The notes: generated from the sequence alone by a model not told the origin. Shown: positions 1 to 11,014, counted from the stretch's first letter. The stretch: DNA of 64,000 nucleotides from Chlorocebus sabaeus (GCF_047675955.1 NC_132925.1:77319622-77383621), one strand, 5' to 3'. Numbers and translations: made by a program.

Positions 1-416
1 ATGGGCCAACCAAAAAATGCTGCACTTTAAAAACTTAGAGAACTCTAAAACACTGATCTGCCATATCTTCTATCAATTTCTTTCATCAGCCACTCCCTAG
101 TGTTTCAGAATTTGACATCCCTTTTGGGGTCTGTGACAGATCATTTTATTGCCTAGTAGGACATCCTTATTTCCAGTTGATGCCATGAAAATGGAGTTAA
201 CAATTAACACACTTGCTGTCTGAAGCAACCCTTCAGAAGCTTTGCAGAAGAGAAAAGATAAGTATCCAAAGTTAACCATTTCACTTAATACTGTGTAGTG
301 AACAGCTGGATATCATTCAAAACAAACGTAAGACAGACACAGTATTTTCTCCAGGCTGTGTGGTCTGAGTGACCAGGTCACAGAAATGCTAGCTACAAAA
401 GAAATATCTAATGAAT

Positions 417-695
417 GTGGGTATTTCTCAGCACTTTGGGAGGGAGAGATGGGCGGATCACCTGAGGTCAGGAACTTGAGACCAGCCTGACCAACATGGT
501 GAAACCCCATCTCTACTAAAAATACAAAAATTAGCCAGGCATGGTGGCAGGTGCCTGTAATCCCAATTGCTTGAGAGGCTGAGCCCGGAGAATCACTTGA
601 ACTCAGGAGGCGGAGGTTGTAGTGAGCCGAAATCACGCCACTTCACTCCAGCCTGGGCGGCAGAGCCAGACTCCGTCTCAAAAAAGAAATAGAAA
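417..695 (+). mobile_element. Alu (S-type), 5'-truncated
   Basis: Alu body starting at CAGCACTTTGGGAGG and ending in an A-rich tail. The first ~35 bases of the consensus are missing. Near-identical flanks AAAGAAATATCTAATGAAT (398-416) and AAAGAAATACCTAATGAAT (696-714) are the target-site duplication, with one mismatch, so the element was truncated when it inserted. Confidence 0.9.
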
Positions 696-872
696 AAAGA
701 AATACCTAATGAATAGGTACATGGCTTCAAACAGGAAATAGATGTCATGAAATTAACTATAGATTCTATGCTGACCTCCAAATCACATGCAGTGGGAAGC
801 TTATCACCAGAAAGTTAGAGAGTGACTAAGATAAAGGTGTGACTGTAAAGCCCAGACTAACAGAAACATAGA

Positions 873-1022
873 CAGGCTATTGACCGTTTCTCAGCCTTGG
901 TTTCTTCATCCGTAGAGTGGGAATGCTGATAGCTGCTTCAGAGAGCCACTGGGCTAATAAGAGATAAACAGTAGGCCTTTCATAACACCTGGTATATAGT
1001 AAGTAGGTGCTCCATAAATAGC
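873..1022 (+). mobile_element. MIR fragment
   Basis: CTCAGCCTTGGTTTCTTCATCC followed later by CCTGGTATATAGTAAG and GGTGCTCCATAAATA matches the second half of MIR in sense orientation. Confidence 0.7.
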
Positions 1023-1089
1023 CATTCTTAGCCTTACTGTCAAATTATTCAAAACTGTAAGAAAGTTTACATGACCCTGGTGCTTTTTT

Positions 1090-1520
1090 TATTTTTATTT
1101 TTTAAAATTATACTTTAAGTTCTGGGATACATGTGCAGAACGTGCAGGCTTGTTGCATAGGTATACATGTGCCATGGTGGTTTGCTGTACCTATCAACCC
1201 GTCATCTACGTTAGGTAATTCTTCTAATGCTCTCCCTCCCCTAGCCCCCACCCTGCAACAGGCCCTGGTGTGTGATGTTCACCTCCCTGTGTCCATGTGT
1301 TCTCATTGTTCAGCTCCCACTTATGAGTAAGAACATGCGGTGTTTGGTTTTCTGTTCTTGTGTTAGTTTGCTGAGAATGATGGTTTCCAGCTTCATCCAT
1401 GTCCCTGCAAAGGACATGGACTCATCCTTTTTTATGGCTGTGTAGTATTCGATTGTGTGTATGTGTCACATTTGCTTTATCCAGTCTATCACTGATGGAC
1501 ATTTGGGTTGGTTCCATTTT
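1090..1520 (-). mobile_element. L1 3' end (primate L1P type), reverse orientation
   Basis: Starts with an inverted A-rich tail, then TACTTTAAGTTCTGGGATAC, and continues through GGTTTGCTGTACCTATCAACC and CCAGCTTCATCCATGTCCCTG to CTGATGGACATTTGGGTTGG. This is the complement of the L1 3'UTR and the end of ORF2. It is a 5'-truncated copy of about 430 bp with no intact reading frame. Confidence 0.92.
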
Positions 1521-1729
1521 CTTACCAGTTCAGTCTTAGCATACCAATCATTTCTCCTGTAAGCAGTCCAAACTATTATCCATGACAAGGTCAACCAAAA
1601 CTCTTGTGACTTATATTTTAGCACATTCTTGCATGCAAAAATTTGATTCATCAAAGACATGTTTCCATTATGTTTAGTATTTTTTTTTTTAGCATTTTGT
1701 GTTTTATTTTAACACTAAAAGAATTTTTC

Positions 1730-1849
1730 GGCCGGACGCAGTGGCTCACCCCTGTAATCCCAGCACTTTGGGAGGCCAAGGCAGGCAGTTTACGAGATCA
1801 GGAGATCGAGACCATCCTGGCTAACGTGATGAAACCCCCTCTCTACTAA

Positions 1850-1899
<50 letters not shown>

Positions 1900-2085
1900 T
1901 AGCCAGGCCTGGTGGCGGGCGCTTGTAGTCCCAGCTACTAGGGAGGCTGAGACAGGAGAATGACGTGAACCCAGGAGGCAGAGCTTGCAGTGAGCCGAGA
2001 TCGTGCCACTGCACTCCAGCCTGGGCGACAGAGCGAGACTCCATCTCAAAAAAAAAAAAAAAAAGAAAAAACGAAAAAGAAAAAA
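1730..2085 (+). mobile_element. Alu (Y-like) with internal AC microsatellite
   Basis: Full-length Alu flanked by the duplication AAAAGAATTTTTC (1717-1729 and 2086-2098). The middle A-rich linker has turned into an (AC)n run at 1852-1895, splitting the two arms. GGAGATCGAGACCATCCTGG indicates a younger subfamily. Confidence 0.93.
1852..1895. repeat. (AC)n microsatellite
   Basis: About 21 AC units inside the Alu linker, probably polymorphic in length. Confidence 0.95.
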
Positions 2086-2224
2086 AAAAGAATTTTTCAT
2101 TTTTACATAGTCTCTAAAATACCTCTTTATTAATCAAAATGTTTGCTTAACTAGAATTGAATATCTCATTCTCCAAGCATATTTTGGTTTGAATCAGGTT
2201 TATTTCAGTGTGCACTGAGGTTTC

Positions 2225-2372
2225 TCGGTTTTCCAGTTCTGCCACTTCCTAAAGTATAATCTTAGATTGATTAATCTCTGACCTTAGTTGCCTAATCTGT
2301 AAAATGGGAACTATAAGACCTGCATTATGTGGTGTGGGTAGAATTAAATGAGAAAATGGTGGATTGGAGTAA
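2225..2372 (+). mobile_element. MIR fragment
   Basis: TTCTGCCACTTCCTAAAG, CCTAATCTGTAAAATGGG and AATTAAATGAGAAAATG follow the MIR order in sense. Confidence 0.65.
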
Positions 2373-2419
2373 GTATTTGATACTTGTTAGATATTGTGAT
2401 TATTGTAATTATTGGTGTG

Positions 2420-3340
2420 GTTCTATCACGGAGCACCAATGTTAGCATCAGTTACTCAATCAGCCGCTGCTGTATGTAAATTATGAACTAAGAGTGGTAG
2501 AGAGAGATTTAAAACAAAAATCTTACTCTACTGTCTGGAAGTTACTGTCTAGAGTGCATTCAATAGAAGGAACTTTCTGGACTTTCTGGTTCAGTGTTTC
2601 CAGTGATATGCTAGAATCTGCTTGGCTCCTACCTGCTGGTGAGAGCCACTTCTTTTCTCTTCCTATGTTCAAAGTTAGGGATGTCACATTGGTAGCCTAA
2701 AACTGACCACAGCAGGAGTATTTTACTGAAATTGGCAAACACTCTATTACTTATATTTCAGTACATTATTATACTGGGTTTTTTTTTTTGAGAGAGATAT
2801 AGAGTAAGAGAAAGGAAAGAGAGAGTGAGCCTTTCAGAAACTAGCATACCACTGAGTATATCCCAAGTGTAGGATATGTACCACGTGGGACCTTAGATGC
2901 TGCTGGTGTTAGATGCTCCAAAAATTCATCATTAAATAAGACCAATCACATTGTGAGAGGGTTATTATTTTTCTAATTCCCTTTTCATCTTTATCCTTAT
3001 ATCAAGAAGAAAGTTTCCATCTGGTGCTTGTTTGTCTTTCACACCTTTCTAAAAATCTCAATTTTTCATTTGTAACAGAGTGGGGGGAGGCTTCAGGATC
3101 AGGACCTTTAGCAGGCAACCATGTCTACCCAGAATTTGCTACCATTATTTTAGTGATATTGTATTTATTTTCACCCTGGCTTTTTTCTGATTGAGAGTGA
3201 TATTGCTTTTTCATTTATAGTAGTAATATGTTTCCCTTTATAATTAAGTATTTTTAAAGTGAGCTAGTTTAAAGAGAAATAATAAGTAACTATAACACGG
3301 ATGGTTCATGGGTTGTAGCCAAAATCAGGAAGGTGTATTG
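2420..3340. other. Intron, no recognised element apart from simple repeats
   Basis: Unique-looking intron. A T9 run (about 2780-2788) and a GA-rich stretch at 2790-2826 are the only repeats I see. No splice-flanked coding segment was found. Confidence 0.5.
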
Positions 3341-3361
3341 ATGCTGCAAGTCTGGGAAGTA

Positions 3362-3475
3362 CTGGTACTTTCTAGCCACTCCATTTTGCAGTTGCGGAAA
3401 CTGAGACCAGAGAAGGAGAATGACTTGCACAGCTAGTTTAGTAGAACTCAGACCTCTTAACTCATCCCTTGAGCC
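3362..3475 (-). mobile_element. MIR fragment, reverse
   Basis: CCATTTTGCAGTTGCGGAAACTGAG then ACTTGCACAGCTAG is the reversed MIR core. Confidence 0.7.
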
Positions 3476-3536
3476 TTGCAAAAATCCTCTCTGGGATTGC
3501 TTGTTTTCCTCACTCTTTTCCTGAGAAAATGAAAAC

Positions 3537-3570
3537 AAAAAAAAAAAAAAAAGAGAGAGAGAGAGAGAAA
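3537..3570. repeat. A-run plus (GA)n
   Basis: An A-run of about 15 followed by seven or eight GA units. Confidence 0.85.
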
Positions 3571-3811
3571 CCAAACCACTGTGTTACAAACCTAGGCTAT
3601 GATAGATAAGTTGTCATTGGCAGCAGTGACATAATTTATACCTTCAAATTCAGGCTAAAGCAGCCTGCAGGAAAAGTCAAATAAGCTTACATGTCTGCTT
3701 GGAGATCTTACAAAATTAGAGCTTTCCAATTTGCACTTCCAAGTTTCTCTTAAAACAAGATCATGTCACAAAAATCAACGAAATGGAAAAGCATACAATG
3801 TGGCCATTAGG

Positions 3812-3885
3812 AGGGCAAACCCTGGAGTCCAAGGGAACCATGTTTCAAATACCAGCTCCATAATGTCACTAGTTGTGGATCTTTT
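3812..3885 (+). mobile_element. MIR, left part (split by the Alu at 3886)
   Basis: GTTTCAAATACCAGCTCC and TGTCACTAGTTGTGGATC match the MIR middle. The element resumes at 4202 after the Alu and its target duplication. Confidence 0.8.
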
Positions 3886-4185
3886 TTTTTTTTTTTTTTT
3901 TTTTGAGACGGAGTCTTGCTCTGTAGCCCGGGCTGGACTGCAGTGGCCGGATCTCAGCTCACTGCAAGCTCCGCCTCCCGGGTTTATGCCATTCTCCTGC
4001 CTCAGCCTCCGGAGTAGCTGGGACTACAGGCGCCCGCCACCTCGCCCGGCTAGTTTTTTGTATTTTTAGTAGAGACGGGGTTTCACCGTGTTAGCCAGGA
4101 TGGTCTCGATCTCCTGACCTCGTGATCCGCCCGTCTCGGCCTCCCGAAGTGCTGGGATTACAGGCTTGAGCCACCGCGCCCGGCC
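3886..4185 (-). mobile_element. AluYR-type young Alu, Old World monkey lineage
   Basis: Full-length reverse Alu with long T-run at left. Perfect 16-bp target duplication TAGTTGTGGATCTTTT at 3870-3885 and 4186-4201. Read in Alu sense it has GGCTCAAGCC, GAGACGGGCGGATC, AAACTAGCCGGGCGAGGTGG, GGCATAAACCC and GAGATCCGGCCACTGC, which differ from human AluY consensus and match the cercopithecine AluYR consensus as I remember it. It sits inside a MIR. This is the best clue to the species. Confidence 0.88.
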
Positions 4186-4201
4186 TAGTTGTGGATCTTT
4201 T

Positions 4202-4338
4202 AAGAGGTCGGTTAACCTCTCCAAGCCTCAGTTTCCTCATTTGTAAGCGATGAGAATTTCATGCCCACCATTGTGAGGGTGGATTCCTGATAAATTGCTT
4301 AGCCTCATGCTAGGCAAAGAGTAAGCATGCAACCATTG
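4202..4338 (+). mobile_element. MIR, right part
   Basis: AGAGGTCGGTTAACCTCTCC, AGCCTCAGTTTCCTCATTTG and GGCAAAGAGTAAGC continue the MIR interrupted at 3885. Confidence 0.8.
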
Positions 4339-5125
4339 TTAAGTACAGCAGTGTTAAGAGGGTGGATCTGAAGGAGCCCTTGGGCCTTGGAAAAATCATC
4401 TCTGGGAATGAGGGATTGGGACAGAAATGAGGAAAAGGAAAACTGGAAGGAAAAACAGGTCTACTTCAATCAGGCATCTGTTTGGAAGCCCCAGGGGATG
4501 GGGGGTGGGGGGAGATGAGAACATACACTTCCTGGATCTAGTCTCAGAGCACAGTACCCTGAACAACAGGAGATGAGAACAATTCTCATCGTTAATGAGG
4601 CTGCGGCTCCTAATCGGAGCATGGAATAGAATGCGTTTGCTTAATAGAGATCATTTCCTTGCCTCTTGCCCAACTCCCCAGCAGTGCCAGCAGCCCTTTG
4701 TTTCATAAAAGGTAGGGACTTTGAGGAGTGTGGTGGGATGGGCTGTAGGAGGCATTACTACCCTCATTACTATGATAATAGTTTAATCACAATCAATATT
4801 TATGCACATGCACAGAAGCCGTGCAATCCACCAGTAGCCCTGCAACTCAGTTTTCATGTTCTTGCCTAAGGATGCTTTGTAGGAAAGCCTGGGCTCTCTC
4901 TCACCTTCCCATGGCCCCCTGTGAAGCTCTACAGTGGTTCACAGAGGTCATTTCAGAATATTATCCTTGATGGTTACAGTTATATATATGAGGTCTTTTT
5001 TGTGGTCAGTGAATATTGTAATACATTTTGTTGTTCAAAATACTTCCACAGTCATGGTAGGACTTTTCCCTTCACACTTTGTTAAATTGTCTTGTGAAAA
5101 GGCAGTGTAGGGACAACCTGATACA
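4339..5125. other. Intron, unique sequence
   Basis: No transposon recognised. It has a G-rich patch (4496-4514), a direct repeat GGAGATGAGAACA at 4511 and 4569, and a small perfect hairpin GATGAGAA/TTCTCATC at 4572-4590. Confidence 0.5.
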
Positions 5126-5129
5126 GTAG

Positions 5130-5270
5130 GGAATCCTTTGAAGTCAGGCCCACCCACTAGGGTTCAAATCCTAGCTCTGCTACTTCTTGACTGTGTGCCC
5201 TGAGGACAGCAACTTATCCTCTCTGAGCCCAGTTTCCTCATTTGTAAAGGGAGGAGACAAGTTCTTAGAA
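5130..5270 (+). mobile_element. MIR
   Basis: AGGGTTCAAATCCTAGCTCTGC, CTGTGTGCCCTGAGG and CAGTTTCCTCATTTGTAAAG in MIR order. Confidence 0.85.
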
Positions 5271-5289
5271 GATGTGAATAGGACACTGT

Positions 5290-6485
5290 AAATTAGGTAT
5301 TTGATCATTGGTAAATGCATTCATGATTTTACATAGGACTATCAGTTATTAAATATTTCTGTATTGTTCATGAGAAATCTGAGTACATTGCTTTTCCCAA
5401 GGTCACATAGACACTAACTGAGAAAGTAGGAGTAAGAGTCAAGACTTGGTCAGTATTCTCTTTTCCATTATCTGAAATGTTTTTAACGCTGGATCCATTT
5501 ATAGGCAACTTAGAGAAACCTTATTTTTTAAACATCTCAAACTTTAACTCTTTTCTTTCAAATGGGAATCAAATTTTGAAAGCCAGTGGTCATTTTTCAA
5601 GTGATGGATATCTGGTGAGCCACCCATGAGAAATTTTTGGTGTCACCGTTCCCACCTCTGTAAAAATGGCATTTATAAACTCTGGCCTTCTTAAAAAAGG
5701 AAGCAAGGGACAATGGCCTCGTGATGTATGTGCGTCCATGTAGCATTTGACCCAGTGCTCATATGGAAATAGTGGCTCCCAATTGGCCCAGCACAGTATT
5801 GACGTTCAGTAAGCTAAGAAGACATTTTAGGCCCTCTGGTGACCGAGCCCTGGGAATCCATCGTGCTGTCTATGATTCCAGATACACCTCAAGGGTTGTG
5901 TTTTTCTCCAGTCCTCAGAAAGTATTGGAAGGGGCTTTCACTGTAATTGTCACTTGGCCCCAGGCAGAAGCCACTGAGGTTTGCTCAACTGCTCACCCGC
6001 ACACGCAGTCCCAGTACATCCACCCACTCACACATTCTGTCTCACCCAAGCAGTCGGTCCCTCAGTTGGCACTTAAAATTTATTCATCTTCCCAAGATGC
6101 ACTTAGAGCATCCAGATTATGTATTGAGGGTTGTTTCTGTTAGGTTTTGGTTTTGCCTTTATAGAGGACATATCCCTAAACCATGATTTCATCAACCAAA
6201 CACCTTGAGAAAGTTACCCTGTGAAAGATACATTCTTCCTGCAAAATCCCTTTCTCCACTAGAATTGAACATTGAAAATTCTATCACTTTTGTTCCTTTT
6301 TTCAATAATTTTTAATGAAAGTATATCGGCACATGGTTAAAAAAATAAAACGATACAGAAACATTCATAATTTTTTTTTTAAAAAGACACGGTTCTCTGT
6401 CCTACTCCTTTCTGCTCTCAATCCCTTCCTTCAAAAGGAAACTTTTTAACAATTTTTTAACCCCTGGAGTGCTAAGTACTGTTAT
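5290..6485. other. Intron, mostly unclassified
   Basis: No coding exon supported. 6300-6470 (AATTTTTAATGAAAGTATATCG and AAAATAAAACGATACAG) resembles old LINE tail sequence but I cannot assign it. A 126-codon open frame at 5763-6143 has no family match I recognise. Confidence 0.4.
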
Positions 6486-6487
6486 TA

Positions 6488-6790
6488 TATTTTTTTATTG
6501 TTATTGTTTGGAGATAGGATCTCACTCTGTCTCCCAGGCTGGAGTGCAGTGGCATGATCACAGCTCACCGCAGCATCGAACTCCTGGGCTCAAGTGATCC
6601 TCCTGCCTCAGCCTCCTGAGTAACTGGGAATATAGGTGCACACCACCACGCCTGGCTAATTTTGTTTGTTTGTTTTGTAGAGGTCTCCCTATGTTGCCCA
6701 GGCTGGTCTTGAACTCCTGGTTTCAAGCAATCCTCCTGCCTCAGCCTCCCTGAGTGCTAGGATTATAAGCATGAACCACTGCACCCAGCC
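6488..6790 (-). mobile_element. AluJ-type, reverse
   Basis: GAACTCCTGGGCTCAAGTGATCC and TAGAGGTCTCCCTATGTTGC are old Alu (J) features. The element is diverged and has TTTG-type variation in the linker. Confidence 0.9.
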
Positions 6791-7125
6791 TTTGTAGTCA
6801 TTTCCTGATTGGTCAGTCTTAATGATTATTTGACTCCCTACTGTAATAGAGCTTCAGCTCACTTTACATCACCCACTTCTCCTCCACTCTCCTCCTGTTA
6901 CAGTTATACCAGTATTGTTCTTCCTGTCTTGGTACCATTATAACTTTAAGCTGTACCCATCCACCTTTATTTCCTGTTTCACCCACGAAATGAGACTATG
7001 ACACCCGTATCTTTTTTCTTCTCCTGCTTCCTCCTCCAATTTCATTTTCTAACATAGGCATTCTTAACTCATATCACTTAAAAATGCAATAACCTATATT
7101 TATGAGTGTCCCTTGAGTCTAGACC

Positions 7126-7310
7126 AGCACTGTCCAATAGAACTGTCTAAAATGATGGCAATATTCTGTATCTGAGCTGTCCACAGTAGTTGTCACTAGC
7201 CACATGTAGCTCTCAACTGTGACTAGTGCAACTAAAAAGTTGAATTTTAGTTGTATTTTCTTTTAATTTATTTAAATTTAGGGAGCCACACGTGTAGGGT
7301 CAGACCAACC
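7126..7310 (+). mobile_element. Probable hAT-type DNA transposon fragment
   Basis: AGCACTGTCCAATAGAACTGTC, GCCACATGTAGCTCTCAACTG and ACTAGTGCAACTAAAAAGTTG match a common ancient DNA transposon of mammals whose exact name I am not sure of. Confidence 0.55.
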
Positions 7311-7374
7311 TTAATATACACGTACAATTCACTAGAACAACCTGATTTTCCAGCAGAAATGACAATGATTGCTG

Positions 7375-7524
7375 GCACATAGTTCTTACTATGCCCAGGG
7401 ACTGTTCTAAGAACTCAGTCAATAACTCAATAACCTTATGAACAATACAATTATCCTCATTTTACACATGAGGAAAATGAGGCATAGAAAGGTTAGGTAA
7501 CTTGTCAAGTAAGCGGCAGAGCTA
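7375..7524 (-). mobile_element. MIR, reverse, left part (split by MADE1)
   Basis: CTCATTTTACACATGAGGAAAATGAGGC and AAGTAAGCGGCAGAGCTATTG are reversed MIR. The element seems to resume after 7571 (AGTCTATGCTCTTAACCAC). Confidence 0.75.
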
Positions 7525-7526
7525 TT

Positions 7527-7570
7527 GAAAGTAATGGCAAAAACCACGATTACTTTTGCAGCAACCTAAT
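7527..7570 (-). mobile_element. MADE1 half element (mariner-derived)
   Basis: GTAATGGCAAAAACCACG and ATTACTTTTGCAGCAACCTAA form one arm of the 80-bp MADE1 palindrome. The other arm is missing. It lies inside a MIR. Confidence 0.85.
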
Positions 7571-7622
7571 GGAATATGGCCCCATGCAGTCCAGCTTGAG
7601 TCTATGCTCTTAACCACTTCCC
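7571..7622 (-). mobile_element. MIR, reverse, right part
   Basis: CCAGCTTGAGTCTATGCTC and TTAACCACTTC continue the MIR cut by the MADE1 insertion. Confidence 0.55.
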
Positions 7623-8365
7623 TATGAATAGGCTGGGCTGGGGCTGAATGTCTGATAACTTGGTGTCTCTCTATGTGGCTTTTTTCTCTCCAAATGAGAT
7701 CTCATCCTCCTGGGCTTCTCCATGTGGCTTGGGTTTCTTGCAGCATGGTAGTCTCAGGGTAGTTACATTTACATGGCAGCTGGCTTTCAAGACTGAGGAA
7801 GCAGAAGCTGCCAGACCTCTTCAAGACTAGGCTCAGAATTGGCATGGCACCACCTCCATTATATCCTCTTGGTCAAAGCAGTTGCAGACCAGCCCAGACT
7901 CCAGGCAGATGGAGGAATAGACTCCATTTCTCAGTGAGGGAAGAGCATGCGCCTACGGGAAGCGAAAGAATTGATGGCAAGCATTTTTGGAAACAAACTA
8001 TGACAATGTGAACTGGACTTCAGGTCTACATTCCAATGCAGAGAACTCCACAGACCCGTAGTGGTCTCCAGGGATCTCTTTTTATGAGGTTAGGCCTGAT
8101 AAGCCAGCGAGAAATAGAATCAGAGAGAAGGTCTACAGCACACCTGGAACATGGCCAGTAAAGAGGAGAGGAAGTAGAATAGTCAGGCCTTTTACTGCAG
8201 GATAAGTCCCACGCTCTTACCTGAAGCATTCTAACCTTGAAACTGAAGCAGCACACCCAAGTTTCAGATATGTAAAGTTTAATGACCCCAACCACTACAG
8301 GAACATAGCCCAGCCAGTGCACTGAAACCTGACCAATCACCACCCTTGGGAAGTGGAGGGAAAAG
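7623..8365. other. Ancient interspersed-repeat-like block, family not assigned
   Basis: GGCTTCTCCATGTGGCTTGG, CAGAAGCTGCCAGACCTCTTC, CTTGGTCAAAGCAGTTGCAG and GAATAGACTCCATTTCTCAG look like a widespread old mammalian repeat (LTR or DNA type) that I cannot name. No open frame of note. Confidence 0.4.
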
Positions 8366-8371
8366 GAGTAT

Positions 8372-8735
8372 AAAAATAATAGCCAACACTAATTAAACAC
8401 ATACTGTGTGCCAGGCTCTATGCAAAGATGTTTACATGTATTAGCTCCTTTAACCCTTTACATGAAGTAAATGAATTAATACAGGGAAAATGCTTAGAAT
8501 AATATTCCACCTGTGGTAAGCACTTGAGAAACTCATCTTTTTAAAAATTAATAATCCACACAACCACCCTATAAGGAAGAACTACTGTTGTTATTATCAT
8601 TATCTCTATTTTCCAAAAAGTAAGCTGATGCTTAGAAAGGTTAATTACCTGGCCCACAGCTAGTGGGTGATGAAACCAGATGCCAGATCAAGCATCTGTC
8701 TGCTGATCCCAAGCCCTTACCTTGTATGCTGCACT
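8372..8735 (-). mobile_element. MIR-family, reverse, possibly two copies
   Basis: TAATAGCCAACACTAATTAAAC, TACTGTGTGCCAGGCTCTATGC, GAAAGGTTAATTACCTGGCCC and ACAGCTAGTGGGTGATG are reversed MIR. A sense-like piece at about 8470-8530 (GAATTAATACAGGGAAAATGC) seems inserted in the middle. Confidence 0.7.
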
Positions 8736-8937
8736 AATTAGGGTATACCAAAACAAGAGACCCTTTAAGCTCTTCTTATACAGGCACCAAATACCAGTTC
8801 CTTTTGAACTGATCATGCCTAGTGGTACTTTCTTAGTCATCCTATAAGAGTGCTACAGCTCAAATACCTACCGTAAGAAAGTGCTAGAAACCTCTAACCT
8901 CTACCCTGGGTACTGAGTAAAGACTGCCATTCTCTAA

Positions 8938-9055
8938 AGTTCATTCATTCAACATATTTTTATTGAGACACTACTATATGCCAGGCAGTGTAGACCCTAA
9001 GGAGAGAGAGCACCTACAGTCTAGATATGAGGCTGGTGAGAGATGAAAAATCAAA
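8938..9055 (-). mobile_element. L2 3' end, reverse
   Basis: TTCATTCATTCAACATATTT then TTATTGAGACACTACTATATG and GCCAGGCAGTG is the complement of the L2 3' end. Confidence 0.8.
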
Positions 9056-10074
9056 CCAACAGATGAAATGATTTTAGGGATGGTACTGAGTAACATTTTT
9101 ACATACTGAATTGCCTTGATGCAAAAAAATCTACATTTCTAAATTGCTTGAGTTAGGGAAGTGGAAAAGGGAGCAAAGTAGCATCATTAACCTTGCAGCA
9201 GAAATGTCAAAGGCCAAACATTGAAGTAAATTTTGCTAGCCCTTTGAAATGGTGGTGTGGTCTGCAGTTTCTAGGCAAAGGACAAAAAAATTAACGCAGA
9301 GCTCTTGTGAAGTCAAACAGGCAGGGGTGGAGTCAGCTCATGCAGAGAATAAATCATTTCCTTGTTTTTTTCCTTCTTTTTTTTTTTTTTTTTTTGAGAG
9401 ACCATGGGGCGCTCGGGCAGTCACTAATGCGGTGGTATCTGTTCAGACTTCTTTCTTCTTCCATCTTTGAGTCTTACCCACCAGATTTCTGTTTGCAAAA
9501 AGGGCCTAATCCACTTTTTTTTTTGTCTGTGCATTGATTTAATAGTATCAAACCCCGAGGTCCTCGTGGTCTGCACCTGGGTTGCTTTTTCCCCTAATGA
9601 AGCAAGAGAAGTGGTTTAAGCCCCTGCCGCGCTCCCTATCAAAGCTGCACAATGATTAACTCAGGTCCCCTTTTTAGGGCCAGGCAGAAGAAAATCCCTT
9701 AGTCATCAGCATTGTGAAAATCCCAGAATGGTGAGTGTTCAATGAAAAGATTACCTTGGGCACCTGAAAAATAATGGAAGAGCTCAATAGAGAAACCATT
9801 AAGCCTGTCTACACTGGCTAAGTGAGGTGGAGGGTCGAGGTAATTAGCTGGGACATTCAGGCCAGAGTAACTATTTTGGACCTTCTGCACTGACTCAAAT
9901 GTATTCAAGTCCCTCATACATTTTTTTTTTTTTGGAGAAGCTATTTAAGGTTACATCTACATAAACAAGAAAAAAATAAGACTTAAATATAACTGGTTAA
10001 TAAAAGTGGTTTGATAGTTTTTTTAAAAAAACTGAATAATAGGATAATAGGCAGCTTAGGGAATGGGAGGTCCA
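9056..10074. other. Intron, unique; possible conserved element at 9540-9720
   Basis: A T-run at 9376-9395 is the main simple repeat. The part around 9540-9720 is richer in G+C, free of repeats and holds TATCAAAG (TCF/LEF-like) next to AATGATTAA (homeobox-like). No exon seen. Confidence 0.4.
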
Positions 10075-10077
10075 AAG

Positions 10078-10262
10078 CTGTAACTTATCAGTTGTGTGCC
10101 TTCAAGCCAAGTTGCTTATCTCTTTAAGCCTCAGTTTCTTCAACTGTAAAATGGGAATATTAATGGGATCCCCCTCAAAAGGTTTTTGAGGCAGAAATCA
10201 TGAAGCACGTTCATCTTACAGCTCCTAATGTGGCACCTGTACATAGTAAGTGTTCTTTGTTT
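10078..10262 (+). mobile_element. MIR
   Basis: TCAGTTGTGTGCCTTCAAGCC, GCCTCAGTTTCTTCAACTG and ACATAGTAAGTGTTC in MIR order. Confidence 0.85.
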
Positions 10263-11010
10263 CAGGCACATGAAAACATGAATAATTGCTCACTGACAGC
10301 ACCTCCCCCTAATTTTATCCTTAGCCTCCATCAGCCTCTCTGGATTTGTGTCTCTTTTTCTAAGCTTTTTCCAGAACTGGCTCTATCTGGAGAGTTGGGG
10401 ACAAGAGGGTTCATGAATGCTGCTAGAGAAAGGATATGGGTTGTCCTACCAGAAGGGATGGTCAGAAAGCAGGGAGTCCCAGGAGATGAAGTTCTGCTGA
10501 AGTCACAGTTCTTGCCTCTACTTTGAAGGCAGTTGAGACCTTGCTCAAGAGCGATGCCAGACCAGGTATCTGGGGCAAGCCCTACCCCCTCCCCTTTGTT
10601 TCCTGTGCCCTAGGGTACATGGCTATGACTTGGTCCCAGAGAGTAACGGATTGTGTTGCTGATTATAACCCAGGGCACTGGCCTGGGGAACTGCCCTCTC
10701 ACTTATGCCCACACTCAGTCATACTTAGGGAAGAGAACAGTTCTTCGCTGTCAGCCTCAACATTTAGAGGGTGAGTTCTCAGTGCATAGGGTGTCACAGA
10801 ACTGGCAGAAACTATGCCAGACGGAGAATCAGCTCAGATACCTGTTGGTAACCTGGGGAGATTCCAGCATCCTTTTTATAGCAAGAAATTGCCCATGGGC
10901 CAGAGGTGGAGAGTGAAACTGACTATCACCACCTGGCTGAGGAGCATGTGCTTTGTCTACACTGGTAAACCAATATTACCAGTAATCAAGATAAGCATAG
11001 CTACATTTAG
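10263..11010. other. Intron, unique sequence
   Basis: No transposon recognised. Several open frames of 66-108 codons overlap here but lack splice context or family resemblance. Confidence 0.4.
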
Positions 11011-11014
11011 TTGA

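Noticed and set aside
313..636. 107-codon minus-strand open frame
   Set aside because: Lies mostly over the reverse strand of an Alu, a well-known source of false protein matches.
1084..1520. L1 ORF2 as a possible coding gene
   Set aside because: Only the 3' end is present and it is in reverse orientation with no intact frame.
5763..6143. 126-codon open frame outside repeats
   Set aside because: No recognisable domain, no splice context, and a second frame overlaps it; chance is more likely.
9376..9460. T-run followed by GAGAGACC as a reverse Alu
   Set aside because: Sequence after the T-run (ATGGGGCGCTCGGGCAGTC) does not follow Alu.
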